Source: Labrys monachus
GTDB taxonomy: Bacteria; Pseudomonadota; Alphaproteobacteria; Rhizobiales; Labraceae
Length of the DNA: 64,000 bases
Reading direction: 5' to 3'
Assembly (NCBI RefSeq): GCF_030814655.1
Contig: NZ_JAUSVK010000001.1
Location: 1,569,501-1,633,500, forward strand
Below are positions 25,372-34,500 of this stretch, in pieces. The notes below the pieces were generated by a model. It was not told the origin of the DNA. It searched no databases and saw nothing but the letters and a program-made list of their open reading frames with translations. The position numbers were made by a program, and so were the translations under genes. Each line of letters opens with the position of its first letter. The stretch's first letter is position 1.

Positions 25372-26106
25372 TCAATGGCCGGGATGAAGGGCGTCATTGA
25401 GGTAGATGCAGGTGAGCGTTGCAAACACATAGGCCTGCAACACCGCAACCAGCGTTTCGAGAGCCACCAGGGCGATGACCAGAAGGAAGGGCAGGGGCGA
25501 AAGGAGCGCGACCAGGAAGCCGCCGCTCGCCAGGGCGATGATGAAGCTCGCAAAGATCTTCAGGGCGATGTGGCCGGCGAGCATGTTGGCGAAGAGACGG
25601 ACGGAGAGGCTGATCGGACGGGAGGCGAAGGAGATGATCTCGATCGCCACGAGAAGCGGCATCAGCCAGCCCGGCACGCCCGACGGCGTGAACAGGTGCA
25701 GGAAATGCATGCCGTTCTTGTAGAAGCCGTAGATGATGACGACGCCGATGACGAGCGCGGCGAGCGCGAAGGTGACGATGATGTGGCTGGTGACCGAGAA
25801 GAAGCCGGGGATCAGGCCGAGCATGTTGCACATCAGCACGAACATGAAGACCGAGAACACGAAGGGCATGAAGCGCATGCCTTCGACGCCGGCCGAGCCC
25901 CGCACCGTGCCGGCCACGAATTCATAGAACGTCTCGGCGAGAGCCTGCCAGCGGCCCGGGACCACGGCGCGGCTCGAGGTGCTCGCGATCATCAGCAAGG
26001 CCGTCAGCACGACGGCGAGAAGCATGAAGAAAGCCGAATTGGTGAAGGCGAAGCCATGGCCAAACGTGAAAATCGGCTCGATTGCGAACTGATGAATCGG
26101 ATCCAT
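25372..26106 (-). CDS. atpB: ATP synthase F0 subunit a
   Basis: 244 aa, five to six membrane helices. The essential Arg of the proton channel lies in [15 protein letters not shown]. The start [13 protein letters not shown] is the typical alphaproteobacterial N-terminus; the frame extends further upstream over atpI but that part is not coding. It is second in the operon, after atpI. Confidence 0.95.
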   Translation of the reverse strand: MDPIHQFAIEPIFTFGHGFAFTNSAFFMLLAVVLTALLMIASTSSRAVVPGRWQALAETFYEFVAGTVRGSAGVEGMRFMPFVFSVFMFVLMCNMLGLIPGFFSVTSHIIVTFALAALVIGVVIIYGFYKNGMHFLHLFTPSGVPGWLMPLLVAIEIISFASRPISLSVRLFANMLAGHIALKIFASFIIALASGGFLVALLSPLPFLLVIALVALETLVAVLQAYVFATLTCIYLNDALHPGH

Positions 26107-26144
26107 CGCCTGTGAGGCCCTGTCTTCTATGGCGCGATGCGCCG

Positions 26145-26513
26145 TTATTCCTGTTTGCCGGGCGGTTTGCCCAGCGCGTCCGCGGCGCGCATCAGATTCC
26201 GGACACCCGCCACGAAGCCGAGTATCAGGAAAACGAAGAGGCCCCAAGGGGAGGTGCCCGCGAACCTGTCCACCACCCATCCGAGGGCCGCGCCGGCGAG
26301 AATGCCGGCCACGAATTCGGACGAAAGGCGCAACGCCTTGCCAAGCGAGGAGGGATCCCCCTCCTGCTTCTGCCGCCGAACCTCCCGAGCATCCGCTTCG
26401 GCTTTCACGCTACCGAGGCGTTCGTCGAGACGGCGCAGGCGATCGGACAGGTCGGCTTCGCTGGGATTGTCTTTGCCGGGTGGACCGGCCTGGTTCGCCT
26501 CGTCGCTCGCCAT
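26145..26513 (-). CDS. atpI: ATP synthase subunit I
   Basis: 122 aa. Two membrane helices (FVAGILAGAALGWVVDRF and LFVFLILGFVAGVRNLM) follow a charged N-terminal half. AtpI helps assemble the c-ring or supplies Mg2+. It is first in the operon, 38 bases upstream of atpB. The ATG at 26513 is preferred over a TTG at 26540; neither has a strong ribosome site. Confidence 0.88.
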   Translation of the reverse strand: MASDEANQAGPPGKDNPSEADLSDRLRRLDERLGSVKAEADAREVRRQKQEGDPSSLGKALRLSSEFVAGILAGAALGWVVDRFAGTSPWGLFVFLILGFVAGVRNLMRAADALGKPPGKQE

Positions 26514-26959
26514 CGCGGCAACATGCTCCCTGGCCGGCAAAACCCTGCCGGACGCCCCCTTGAAAACGGGCGGACCATACCCACGCCCCCTTGCGGTGTC
26601 AAGGCGAGTCGGAAATTACTTAAGCGTTTGATAATGATTATAAAAAAGCGCTTTCCGTTCGCGCGGGGGCTGCTTTTGCACATGCCGTGCGCCCGGTTCG
26701 TCCCGCAGAAAGCCCTGTTCCAGCCCGCCGCCGGCCGCAATGTCGCCGTGCAGAACGCGGCGGCCACTCTCCGTCGGCCTTTCCGGCGGCGCCGATCCGC
26801 ACGTCGGCGGGATCGCCGCAGGCGGAAGGGAGCGTCTGATTCGGGAGGGGGAGTGCGGCGAAGCGGCGGCTTGCGCGCCAATCTCGGGCCTGCGATGCGA
26901 AAAGCGAACGGAGGACCGGTGCCGCGGGACTCTTGAAAGGACGCGGCGAAAAATTCTGC
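26514..26959. other. Long non-coding region upstream of the F0 operon
   Basis: About 445 bases between atpI and the mucR stop, with no supported gene. Near 26620-26655 the sequence becomes AT-rich and contains AAAGCGCTTT; read on the minus strand it includes TTTTATAATC, a possible -10 element for the atp operon. The promoter call is tentative. Confidence 0.4.
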
Positions 26960-27373
26960 TTAGGCCCGGCTTTCCGCGCGGCTTTCGGTGTGATGCCTGA
27001 CGTGCGGCTTCTTGCCGACGGCCGGCCGCCGGACGGCGAAGTTCGGCGCCACCATCGGGTAATTGTTGGGCAGGCCCCATTTTTCCCGATATTGCTTGGG
27101 CGTCAGATTGTATTTCGTCGAGAGGTGGCGGACGAGCGACCTGTATTTGAGGCCGTCCTCGAGGCAGACGATGAAGTCGGGGGTTACGGACCCCCTGATC
27201 GGGACAGCCGGGATCGGCTTGGTCCGCGACGGAGAGGGGGCGTCCTTGGCCAGACGATGAAGGGCGCTGTGGACATCGTCGATGAGGCCCGTGAGGCCGG
27301 CGGACGTCATCCAATTGTTGGAGACATAGGCGACGATGATTCTGGCCGTAATCGTGGCGAGCCTGTCGGTCAT
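26960..27373 (-). CDS. MucR/Ros-family transcriptional regulator
   Basis: 137 aa, usual length. MucR proteins are global regulators of surface polysaccharide, motility and cell cycle in alphaproteobacteria. The conserved core is present: PAVPIRGSVTPDFIVCLEDG, then LTPKQYREKWGLPNNYPMVA. In the zinc-finger-like element the second cysteine is Asp (CLED) and a histidine found in many homologues is Lys (HLSTKYN), so it may fold without zinc. The N-terminal 40 residues contain the oligomerisation region. A long AT-rich region lies upstream. Confidence 0.92.
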   Translation of the reverse strand: MTDRLATITARIIVAYVSNNWMTSAGLTGLIDDVHSALHRLAKDAPSPSRTKPIPAVPIRGSVTPDFIVCLEDGLKYRSLVRHLSTKYNLTPKQYREKWGLPNNYPMVAPNFAVRRPAVGKKPHVRHHTESRAESRA

Positions 27374-27870
27374 TCAATCAATTCCAGACCATTCCGCCGC
27401 CACGCCTGAGGTGGAGCGGTTCGATGCGAGCGATGGCATGTTCTTCCGCGCAGCGCGATTTCACGCCTGCGGGACTGCGAAACAGCGTACAGACAAGAAT
27501 GCGACGAACTTTCCGTACAGACCCGCCTCTCCGGTAAGCCGTACGTCTCGCCTTTTGCTTTCTCTGTTTCGATCTCGACAGGGGCGATGTAGATTAGACT
27601 TACATCCGCTCCTTCAAAGTACGCCACTTATAAATAAGCGCTGAAGACAGGAAGAGCAACGCTTGAAATATTTAAATTCTTTTACAATACGCAACTGCTG
27701 ACATCCCATCTTCAGTCAAATGGAACGTTCCGCCGGGCGGAAAGGGATGGGGCGAAGGCGAGGGCGCGCGATTCGAAGTATCGGCGTGGCGCCGGAAGGA
27801 AGTCGACGCTTTCCGCAACGGATATATAAATGGCATCGGCCGACGGGCCCTAAACCGGCGGGCTATAATA
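27374..27870. other. AT-rich non-coding region upstream of mucR
   Basis: About 500 bases without a supported gene. From about 27590 to 27700 the DNA is AT-rich compared with neighbours, with overlapping AAATATTT and ATTTAAAT. MucR proteins prefer AT-rich DNA with TpA steps, so self-regulation here is plausible. A small hairpin TTCCGCC-G-GGCGGAA lies near 27728-27742. Confidence 0.45.
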
Positions 27871-29244
27871 CTAGGATACGGGCGGCACGCCACGTTGAAT
27901 TTCGTGCGGACGCGCCGGCGCCGAACCGCGATTCGGAAGCGTGATCCGTGCGACGAGCCCATGCGGCTGACGGTCGAGGAGAGCCAGCGTGCCGTCATGG
28001 CCGGACAGGATTTCTTGCACGATCGATAGTCCCAGCCCGACGCTGCCGGGACGGTTCGCGCGTGACGGATCCAGGCGGACGAACGGCTCGACCACGTCGC
28101 GGCGGCGGTCGTCCGGTATGCCCGGTCCGTCGTCTTCGACGTCGACGATGATCCCGCCGACGGTCGTGTCGGCGCGGATGGTGATCTCACGGCCGAAATG
28201 GCAGGCGTTCTCCAGCAGGTTCGTCAGCGCCCGGGCCATGGCATTGGGCCGACAGAAGCATTCGAGCCGCTCGGGCCCATCATAATGCACGTGGAAACCG
28301 GCTTCCTCGAATTCATCGCGCAGTGTGTGCAGGAGCGCGCCGAGATCGAGCCATTCCGGCTCTTCCTGGTCGACGCGACCGCTGAGATAGGCGAGGGCGG
28401 AGGTGACCATCGACTGCATCAGAATCACGTTCCTGAGCAGCTTGGCCTCCATGTCTCCGGGCGGGCTGGTCTCGAGGAGAAGGCGCATCCTCGTCAGCGG
28501 CGTGCGAAGGTCGTGGCTGATGGCGGCGAGCATGCGCGTGCGGTCCTGGACCGAGCGGGCGATGCGCTCCTGCATCAGGTTGTAGGCGCGCGCCACGCGC
28601 CTGATCTCGACGGGACCCTCCTCGTCGATCGGGGCAACGGCGATGTCGTGGCCGAAGGCGTCCGCCTTCTCCGACAGCCGGCGCAGCGGACCGATCACGC
28701 GCCAGACGGCCCAGGCCGACATGGCCGCGACCGCCACGCAGAGGAAGAGCAAAGCGCCGACCAGCGGGAAGGTCAGCTTGGCAAAGGCAGGCGGTTCCCT
28801 CCCTCTCGTCACGAATTCCACCGTCTGGCCGTTCAGCCTCGCGAGGACTTGGATGTCTCCTTCGTCATGCGCGTTCGGCATGTCGCAGGAGCGGATGGTA
28901 AGATCCGGCAGCGGGGCGCGGAGTTTGCTCGTCAGGGCGTCCTGCATCTTTTCTGCATCGGCGTCGAATCCGCTGCAGGCTGTCGGCGTCTGTGTCAGCC
29001 GGGCGGACAGCTCCGGTCGGTTCACGGCGGCGATCGCGCCGGCCCATTCCCCCTCCGGAAGGACGCGCAACTCTTTGATGAGGTCCGCGATCCTGTAGGC
29101 GGTCAACCAAGGCCAGGGGGGAGGGGGCGGGCCCGGATACAGGGACCACAGCAGAAGGAGGATCAGAATGAAGGTGACCGCGGATGCGCTGGCGGTGATC
29201 GCGAGAATCTGCCCGAGAGTCGTTCCCAGGAAGCGGCGTATCAT
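27871..29244 (-). CDS. Two-component sensor histidine kinase (EnvZ-like)
   Basis: 457 aa membrane kinase. The first membrane helix (residues 10-35) is followed by a Pro/Trp-rich segment (YPGPPPPPWPW) and a periplasmic sensor domain with two cysteines. The second helix lies near 165-190, then a HAMP domain. The phospho-acceptor is His in ISHDLRTPLTRM; the N-box is ALTNLLENACHF, and the G-boxes DVEDDGPGIPDD and GLGLSIVQEI. Its ATG overlaps the stop of the response regulator gene (ATGA), so the two form an operon. The stimulus is unknown. Confidence 0.92.
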   Translation of the reverse strand: MIRRFLGTTLGQILAITASASAVTFILILLLLWSLYPGPPPPPWPWLTAYRIADLIKELRVLPEGEWAGAIAAVNRPELSARLTQTPTACSGFDADAEKMQDALTSKLRAPLPDLTIRSCDMPNAHDEGDIQVLARLNGQTVEFVTRGREPPAFAKLTFPLVGALLFLCVAVAAMSAWAVWRVIGPLRRLSEKADAFGHDIAVAPIDEEGPVEIRRVARAYNLMQERIARSVQDRTRMLAAISHDLRTPLTRMRLLLETSPPGDMEAKLLRNVILMQSMVTSALAYLSGRVDQEEPEWLDLGALLHTLRDEFEEAGFHVHYDGPERLECFCRPNAMARALTNLLENACHFGREITIRADTTVGGIIVDVEDDGPGIPDDRRRDVVEPFVRLDPSRANRPGSVGLGLSIVQEILSGHDGTLALLDRQPHGLVARITLPNRGSAPARPHEIQRGVPPVS

Positions 29245-29960
29245 TCCGCGACGACCTGCGGCTGGAACGCGTATCCGTCGGTCCGGACCGTCCGGATGAC
29301 GTCGGCGAGCGGGTCGTTGCCGGCCAGCTTGCGCCGGAGCCGGCTGACGAGGATGTCGATGGATCGCGCGGCGATGGCGAATCCCTCGCCCCGGGTCAGC
29401 GCGATCAGCTCCTCGCGTGAAAGGACCTTGCGCGGATGCTGGCAGAGGACGAGCAGGAGATCAGCCTCGGCGCCGGTCAGGGGTACCCTCAGCCCTGCGG
29501 GCGAGCGCAGGAAGCGGCGCTGCGGATAGAAGGAAAACCCGGTGAAGTGGAGGACCGTGTCCGCGCCGCGGGGGCGCGGCTCCTCCTCGGCCAGGGGCGG
29601 ACGCCGCAGGACGGCGCGAATCCGCGCCAGCAGCTCGCGCAGGTCGAACGGCTTGCAGACATAGTCGTCGGCGCCGAGCTCCAGTCCGACGACCTTGTCG
29701 GTCGGCTCCCCCAGCGCGGTCAGCATGATGATGCGCGGTCCGTCCGAGGATCGCAGGCGTCGGCAGAGGTCGAGCCCGGTCTCGCCGGGCAGCATCAGGT
29801 CGAGCAGGACGAGATCGATGTCGTTCGCCGCCAGAATCGGGTCCGCGGCCTCCACGCTTCCGGCCACAGAAGTCGCGAAGCCCTTCTCGCTCAGAAAGCC
29901 GGCGAGCGGGCCGCTGATTTCCGCATCGTCCTCGACAATAAGTATATGAGTCTGGGTCAC
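29241..29960 (-). CDS. Response regulator, OmpR/PhoB family
   Basis: 239 aa. The receiver domain has acidic residues Asp11-Asp12, phospho-acceptor Asp54 in LVLLDLMLPGETG and Lys in YVCKPFD. The C-terminal winged helix includes VLSREELIALTRG and RSIDILVSRLRRKL. It is the partner of the overlapping histidine kinase gene downstream. The short upstream gap (29961-30076) must carry the promoter, as the clpP gene upstream runs the same way. Confidence 0.93.
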   Translation of the reverse strand: MTQTHILIVEDDAEISGPLAGFLSEKGFATSVAGSVEAADPILAANDIDLVLLDLMLPGETGLDLCRRLRSSDGPRIIMLTALGEPTDKVVGLELGADDYVCKPFDLRELLARIRAVLRRPPLAEEEPRPRGADTVLHFTGFSFYPQRRFLRSPAGLRVPLTGAEADLLLVLCQHPRKVLSREELIALTRGEGFAIAARSIDILVSRLRRKLAGNDPLADVIRTVRTDGYAFQPQVVAE

Positions 29961-30076
29961 CGGGCCTCTGGGTGTGCATCGCTCGGGCCGGCTCGCATTC
30001 CGGCGCCCTCCCTCCTCGATGTCGGGAGGAGGCGAGCATACCGTCGCAATGCGCCAATATGAAGAGGCGGTTTCGG

Positions 30077-30685
30077 CTAGGCGGCTTCGGCCCGCCGCTC
30101 GGAGACGTGGTCGACGAGGCCCCAGGCCTGTGCTTCCTCCGCCGTCATGAAATTGTCGCGGTCGAGGGCGGCCGCGACTTCCTCGATCGTGCGCCGGCAG
30201 TGCCGCGCGTAGAGGGCGTGCAGCCGCGTCCTCGTCCTGGCGATGTTGGCGGCGTGGATCAGGATGTCGCTGGCCTGTCCCTGATAGCCGCCCAATGGCT
30301 GGTGGACCATGATCGAGGCGTTGGGCAGGGCGAATCGCCGCCCGGGCGCGCCGGCCATCAGGATGAACGATCCGAGGGAAAAGGCCGAGCCCATGCAGAG
30401 CGTCGACACGGGGGCCGCGATGAACTGCATGGTATCGTAGATCGCCAGGCCGCTGGTGACCGAGCCCCCCGGCGAATTGATGTAGATCGAGATCTCCTTC
30501 TTCGGATTCTCCGCCTCGAGGAACAGCAATTGCGCGCAGACGAGCGCCGATGTGCCGTCGTCTATCGGCCCGTTGATGAAGATGATCCTCTCGCGCAGCA
30601 TGCGCGAGAAAATGTCGAAGGACCGTTCTCCCCGCATCGACTGCTCGACGACGATCGGCACGAGGGCATTCATGGAAAGGGTCAT
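30077..30685 (-). CDS. ATP-dependent Clp protease proteolytic subunit (ClpP paralog)
   Basis: 202 aa, normal ClpP length. The catalytic triad is complete: Ser103, His128 (IMVHQPLGG) and Asp177 (LDRDNF). The sequence around the nucleophile is GSAFSLGS rather than the usual GQAASMGA, so it is a diverged paralog and probably not the main ClpP. No clpX or other unfoldase gene is nearby. It begins 12 bases after the SRPBCC gene, itself overlapping arsR, which suggests one operon under ArsR control. Confidence 0.9.
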   Translation of the reverse strand: MTLSMNALVPIVVEQSMRGERSFDIFSRMLRERIIFINGPIDDGTSALVCAQLLFLEAENPKKEISIYINSPGGSVTSGLAIYDTMQFIAAPVSTLCMGSAFSLGSFILMAGAPGRRFALPNASIMVHQPLGGYQGQASDILIHAANIARTRTRLHALYARHCRRTIEEVAAALDRDNFMTAEEAQAWGLVDHVSERRAEAA

Positions 30686-30697
30686 TGCGTCATCGCC

Positions 30698-31117
30698 TCA
30701 GGCTGCAAGCATCATCATTGCCGGGATATTGGTATTGGCCGCGAGCGGCGTGGCGACGAAATCGCCATGGACGATGCGCAGCCGCGTGCCGCCCCGGCCG
30801 TCGGCGTCGAGTTCGAAGGTCACGACGCTGTCGATCGTCCGCTCCCCGTCACGCTCGCGCCAGGAATAGCGCAGCAGCCGGTGGGGCTCGGCGGCCAGAA
30901 CACGGCATTCGATCGGGCCGGGCAGGCCCGATGCCTCGCCGTCGAAATCGAAACGGGCTCCGGGCGTCGCGTCGACCTCGCCCGGCATCAGCCAGGCGGC
31001 GACGAGCGTCGGCACCGTCAGGGCCCGCCATACCTTCTGCGGCGGTGCGTCGAGGCTGCATTCAATCACGACGTCCTCGCCGGCCACCGGCGCCGCTCCA
31101 TCCTGCACCATCGTCAT
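30698..31117 (-). CDS. SRPBCC/AHSA1-domain protein
   Basis: 139 aa of the START-like AHSA1 family. IECSLDAPPQKVWRALTVP and ATPGARFDFDG are typical, but the C-terminus is short. Family members bind hydrophobic ligands or, like Aha1, act on chaperones; the specific role is unknown. The start is fixed by AAGGGGAT upstream and by the four-base overlap (ATGA) with the arsR stop. The ArsR plus SRPBCC pair is a widespread two-gene module. Confidence 0.83.
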   Translation of the reverse strand: MTMVQDGAAPVAGEDVVIECSLDAPPQKVWRALTVPTLVAAWLMPGEVDATPGARFDFDGEASGLPGPIECRVLAAEPHRLLRYSWRERDGERTIDSVVTFELDADGRGGTRLRIVHGDFVATPLAANTNIPAMMMLAA

Positions 31118-31428
31118 TGGTCCATCCCCTTGAGCACGTCCTTGAGCCTTTCCATCCGCGCCGGCCAGAAGTCGCGATAGCGCTCCACCCATTCGGCGAG
31201 CGGCGCCAGGGCCTGCGGCGCGATGCGGTAATGGGCCTTGCGGCCCTCGCGCCGTTCGATCACCAGCCCCGCCTGCTTCAGTACCGCCAGATGCTGCGAA
31301 ATCGCCGGCTGCGATACGTCGAACCCCGCCTTGAGTTCGGAGACGCTCATTTCGCGTGCCGCCAGCCTTTCGAACACGGCTCGGCGCGTCGGGTCGGCGA
31401 GGGCGCGGAAGAGATCGGCTTGGTTCAT
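31114..31428 (-). CDS. ArsR-family transcriptional repressor
   Basis: 104 aa winged-helix protein, starting MNQADLFRALADPTRRAVFE, the usual opening of ArsR proteins paired with SRPBCC genes. The recognition helix is in VSQPAISQHLAVLKQAGLV. No metal-binding cysteine motif (ELCVCDL type) is present, so it is not a classical metal sensor. The ATG at 31428 follows AGAAG; a perfect palindrome (31437-31454) lies nine bases upstream and is the likely autoregulatory operator. First gene of arsR-SRPBCC-clpP. Confidence 0.9.
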   Translation of the reverse strand: MNQADLFRALADPTRRAVFERLAAREMSVSELKAGFDVSQPAISQHLAVLKQAGLVIERREGRKAHYRIAPQALAPLAEWVERYRDFWPARMERLKDVLKGMDQ

Positions 31429-31436
31429 GATCTTCT

Positions 31437-31454
31437 TATAAGCGCACACTTATA
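31437..31454. promoter_or_regulatory. Palindromic operator upstream of arsR
   Basis: TATAAG-CGCACA-CTTATA is a perfect six-base inverted repeat with a six-base spacer, nine bases before the arsR start. Its AT-rich half-sites resemble ArsR/SmtB-type operators. The place suggests negative autoregulation of the whole operon. Confidence 0.6.
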
Positions 31455-31529
31455 TATTCGGCAAGAGCCGATCGCGGGCGTGCTGAGGCGTCCTGCTCGG
31501 GCGGGGCCGGCGACCGGCCGGCCCGAGCG

Positions 31530-34500
31530 TCACACCGCTTCGAGGAATTTGCCGGCGTCGCCGAGGTCGACGGAGACGAGCTGGCTCACGCCGCGCTCGG
31601 CCATGGTGACGCCGAAGAGCCGGTTCATGCGCGCCATGGTGATCGGATTGTGGGTGATGGTGATGAAGCGCGTCTCGGTCTTCAGGATCATGGCGTCGAG
31701 GAGGTCGCAGAAGCGCTCGACATTGGCGTCGTCGAGAGGGGCGTCGACCTCGTCCAGGACGCAGATCGGCGCGGGATTGGTGAGGAACACCGCGAAGATC
31801 AGTGCCATCGCGGTCAACGCCTGCTCGCCGCCCGACAGCAGGGAGAGGGTCTGGGGCTTCTTGCCCGGCGGCTTGGCGAGGATGTCGAGGCCGGCCTCCA
31901 GCGGATCGTCCGATTCGGTGAGCTGCAACTCGGCCGTGCCGCCGCCGAACAGCGTCTCGAACAGGCTCTGGAAATGGCCGTTGACGACATCGAAGGCGAC
32001 GAGCAGCCTCTCGCGTCCTTCCTTGTTCAGGCCGGCGATGGCCTGGCGCAGCCGCTTGATCGCCCCGACGAGATCGTCGCGCTCGGAGACGAGGCCGTCG
32101 AGGCGGGCCTGGACGTCCTTCTGCTCCTCCTCGGCCCGCAGGTTGACCGAGCCCAGCCGGTCGCGCTCGCGCCGGGCTTCCTCCAGCCTGCGCTCGGCGT
32201 CGCGCCGGTCCGGCATCGGGGCGTCGGGCGCAAGCTCGGCGATCTTCAGGAGCCGCTCGGGCGGCACCTGCAGCGCCTCCTCGATCTCGCCGGCGATCTG
32301 CTTGCGGCGGCTCCGAAGGGCGCCGAGCTTCTCCTCCGAACGCGCCTGTTCCTCGCGCGCCCGGCTGAGCGCGACGAGCGCGTCGCGGCTCCGGTGCTCG
32401 GCGGCGGCGGCGGCGCTTTCCGCCTCGGCGAGGCGGTCGGCGGCGGCCCGGCGATGGGATTCGGCTGCGTCCGTCTCGCCCTTCAGGGCGCGGCGTCGTG
32501 CGGCGAACACCGCCGGAACGTCTTCGAGGTCGGCACGCCCGGCCTGAAGTTCGGCGAGGCGGGCATCGAGAATCTCGATCTGGGCCTGGCCTGCCCGCCT
32601 GCGATCGAGCCAGGACCGGCTCTCCTGTGCGATGGCGGCAAGGCGGGCCGTCCGGATCTCGTCCTCGCGGGCGATGGTCTGCGCCCTGGCCCGCGCCTCG
32701 GCGACGACGGCGCGCCCCATGGCGACGTCGCCGCGCAGATCCTGCAGCCTTGCCTGCAGGGCGCTGCCGTCCGGCAGGGCGGCCAGCGCGCCGCGGGCGT
32801 TTTCGCGCTGCTTCAGCGCCTCTGCGAGATCCGCCCCGAGCCGGGCCGCCGCCTCGTCGAGGGCCGCCTGCCGGCTGGCGATCTGCGAGGCCTGCCTTTC
32901 GGCCCTCGCGGCGCGGTCACGCAATTGGTTGACCTCGCCGCCGAGCGCGCGCGAGGCGTCGCGTGCCGCACGATCGCGCTCACCCGCTGCACGCAGGGCC
33001 GCCTCGGCGGCCTCGGCGGCCAGGCGCTTCGGCGCGACGGCCAGGCGCGCGGCGTGCGCCTCCTGCTCGAGCTCGGCAAGCCGGTTGCGTTCGGCGAGCC
33101 GGCGGGCGGCGCCGGAGGGGGCGCCTGCCGCCGCGACGAAGCCGTCCCAGCGCCAGAGGTCGCCGGCCCGCGTCACCAGGCGTTGGCCGGGGGCGAGCAC
33201 GGGCATCAGGCTCGGACCGTCTGCGGCATCGACGAGGCCGATCTGCGCCAGGCGGCGCTGCAGGGCCGGGGGCGCGCGGACGAAGCCGGCCAAAGGCTCG
33301 GCCCCTTGAGGCAAGGCCGGATCTTCGCCGCCGGCCGCCACCCCGGACCAGTGTGCCGGCGCGGCGACATCGGCGGGCGCGTCGAGATCGTCGCCGAGCG
33401 CGGCGCCGAGCGCGGCCTCGTAGCCCTTGGCGACCTCGATTCCGTCGGCGACGGGCGGGTATTTCGCGGCGGAGGGAGCGAGTACCAGCTTGGCGAGGGT
33501 TCTCGCCTCGGTCTCGAGCCTGCCGGCGTGACGCTCCGCCTCCTCCAGCGGGCCGCGCGTCGCGGCCTCCGCCTCGCGCGCCGCCGCGTGCTCCGCCTCG
33601 GCAACGAGGGCCGCCTGTTCCGCCGAGCCCTGCCGTGCGAGCAGGGCGCCGAGCTCGGCGCGCAGACCCTCGGCGATCCGCATGGCGTCGGATCCGGCCT
33701 TCAGCGCCTCGCCTTCGCGCCTGACGGCGGCGAGTTCCCGTTCGAGCCGGGACAGGCGGTCGGCGGCCTCGCGCTCGGCGCGCTCCGCCTGGCCGCGGCC
33801 GGCCTGCGATTCGGCGCAGGCCGCCTGCGCTTCGGCCATCGCCTTCTCGTTGGCCGCCAGCCCGGCCTCCGCCGCGCGCAAAGCCTCGGCGGCCTGGCTC
33901 GCCTGGCCGCCCGAGGCTTCCTGCCCGGCTGCCAGCCCTGCCGCCTCGGCACCGAGGCGCGCCAGAATGGCGTCGGCGTCGGCGATCATCGTCCTTTCGC
34001 GGGTGGCGTCGGTGGAGGCCTGCGCGATGCGCCGGTCGAGTTCGACCCTCCTCTCGCCGGCACGCCGCTCCTCCTGGTGGAGCGTCTCGCCAGCCAGCGC
34101 CAGCCTGTGCAGCGCGGCGGCCGCCGCCGCCTCGGCCTCGCGCAGGGGCGGGATTTCATGTGCGGCGAGGGCGGCGGCATGGGCATCCTCCGCCTGGGCC
34201 TTCAGCCGTTCCGCGACGGTGGTGGCATCCCGGTCGAGCCGCTTCTCGGCGTCCGCGATCTGCCTGCCTGCTTCCTCGAAAGAGAGATGGAGCAGGAGCG
34301 CCTCGGCCCGGCGGATCTCCTGGGACAGCACGCGGTAGCGGGAAGCCTGGCGCGCCTGCCGCTTGAGGCCTTCGAGCTGCGATTCGATCTGGGCGAGCAC
34401 GTCTTCGAGACGCTCGAGGTTCTGCTCGGCGGCCTTGAGGCGCAGTTCCGCCTCGTGGCGGCGCGAATGCAGGCCCGAGATGCCGGCGGCCTCCTCGAGG

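Noticed and set aside
27370-27627. Open frame of about 85 codons upstream of mucR on the minus strand
   Set aside because: Composition is unlike neighbouring proteins, no domain, poor ribosome site, and it lies in the AT-rich mucR upstream region.
27864-27869. TATAAT next to the histidine kinase stop, on the plus strand
   Set aside because: No matching -35 at proper spacing and no gene downstream on that strand; probably chance at the AT-rich edge.
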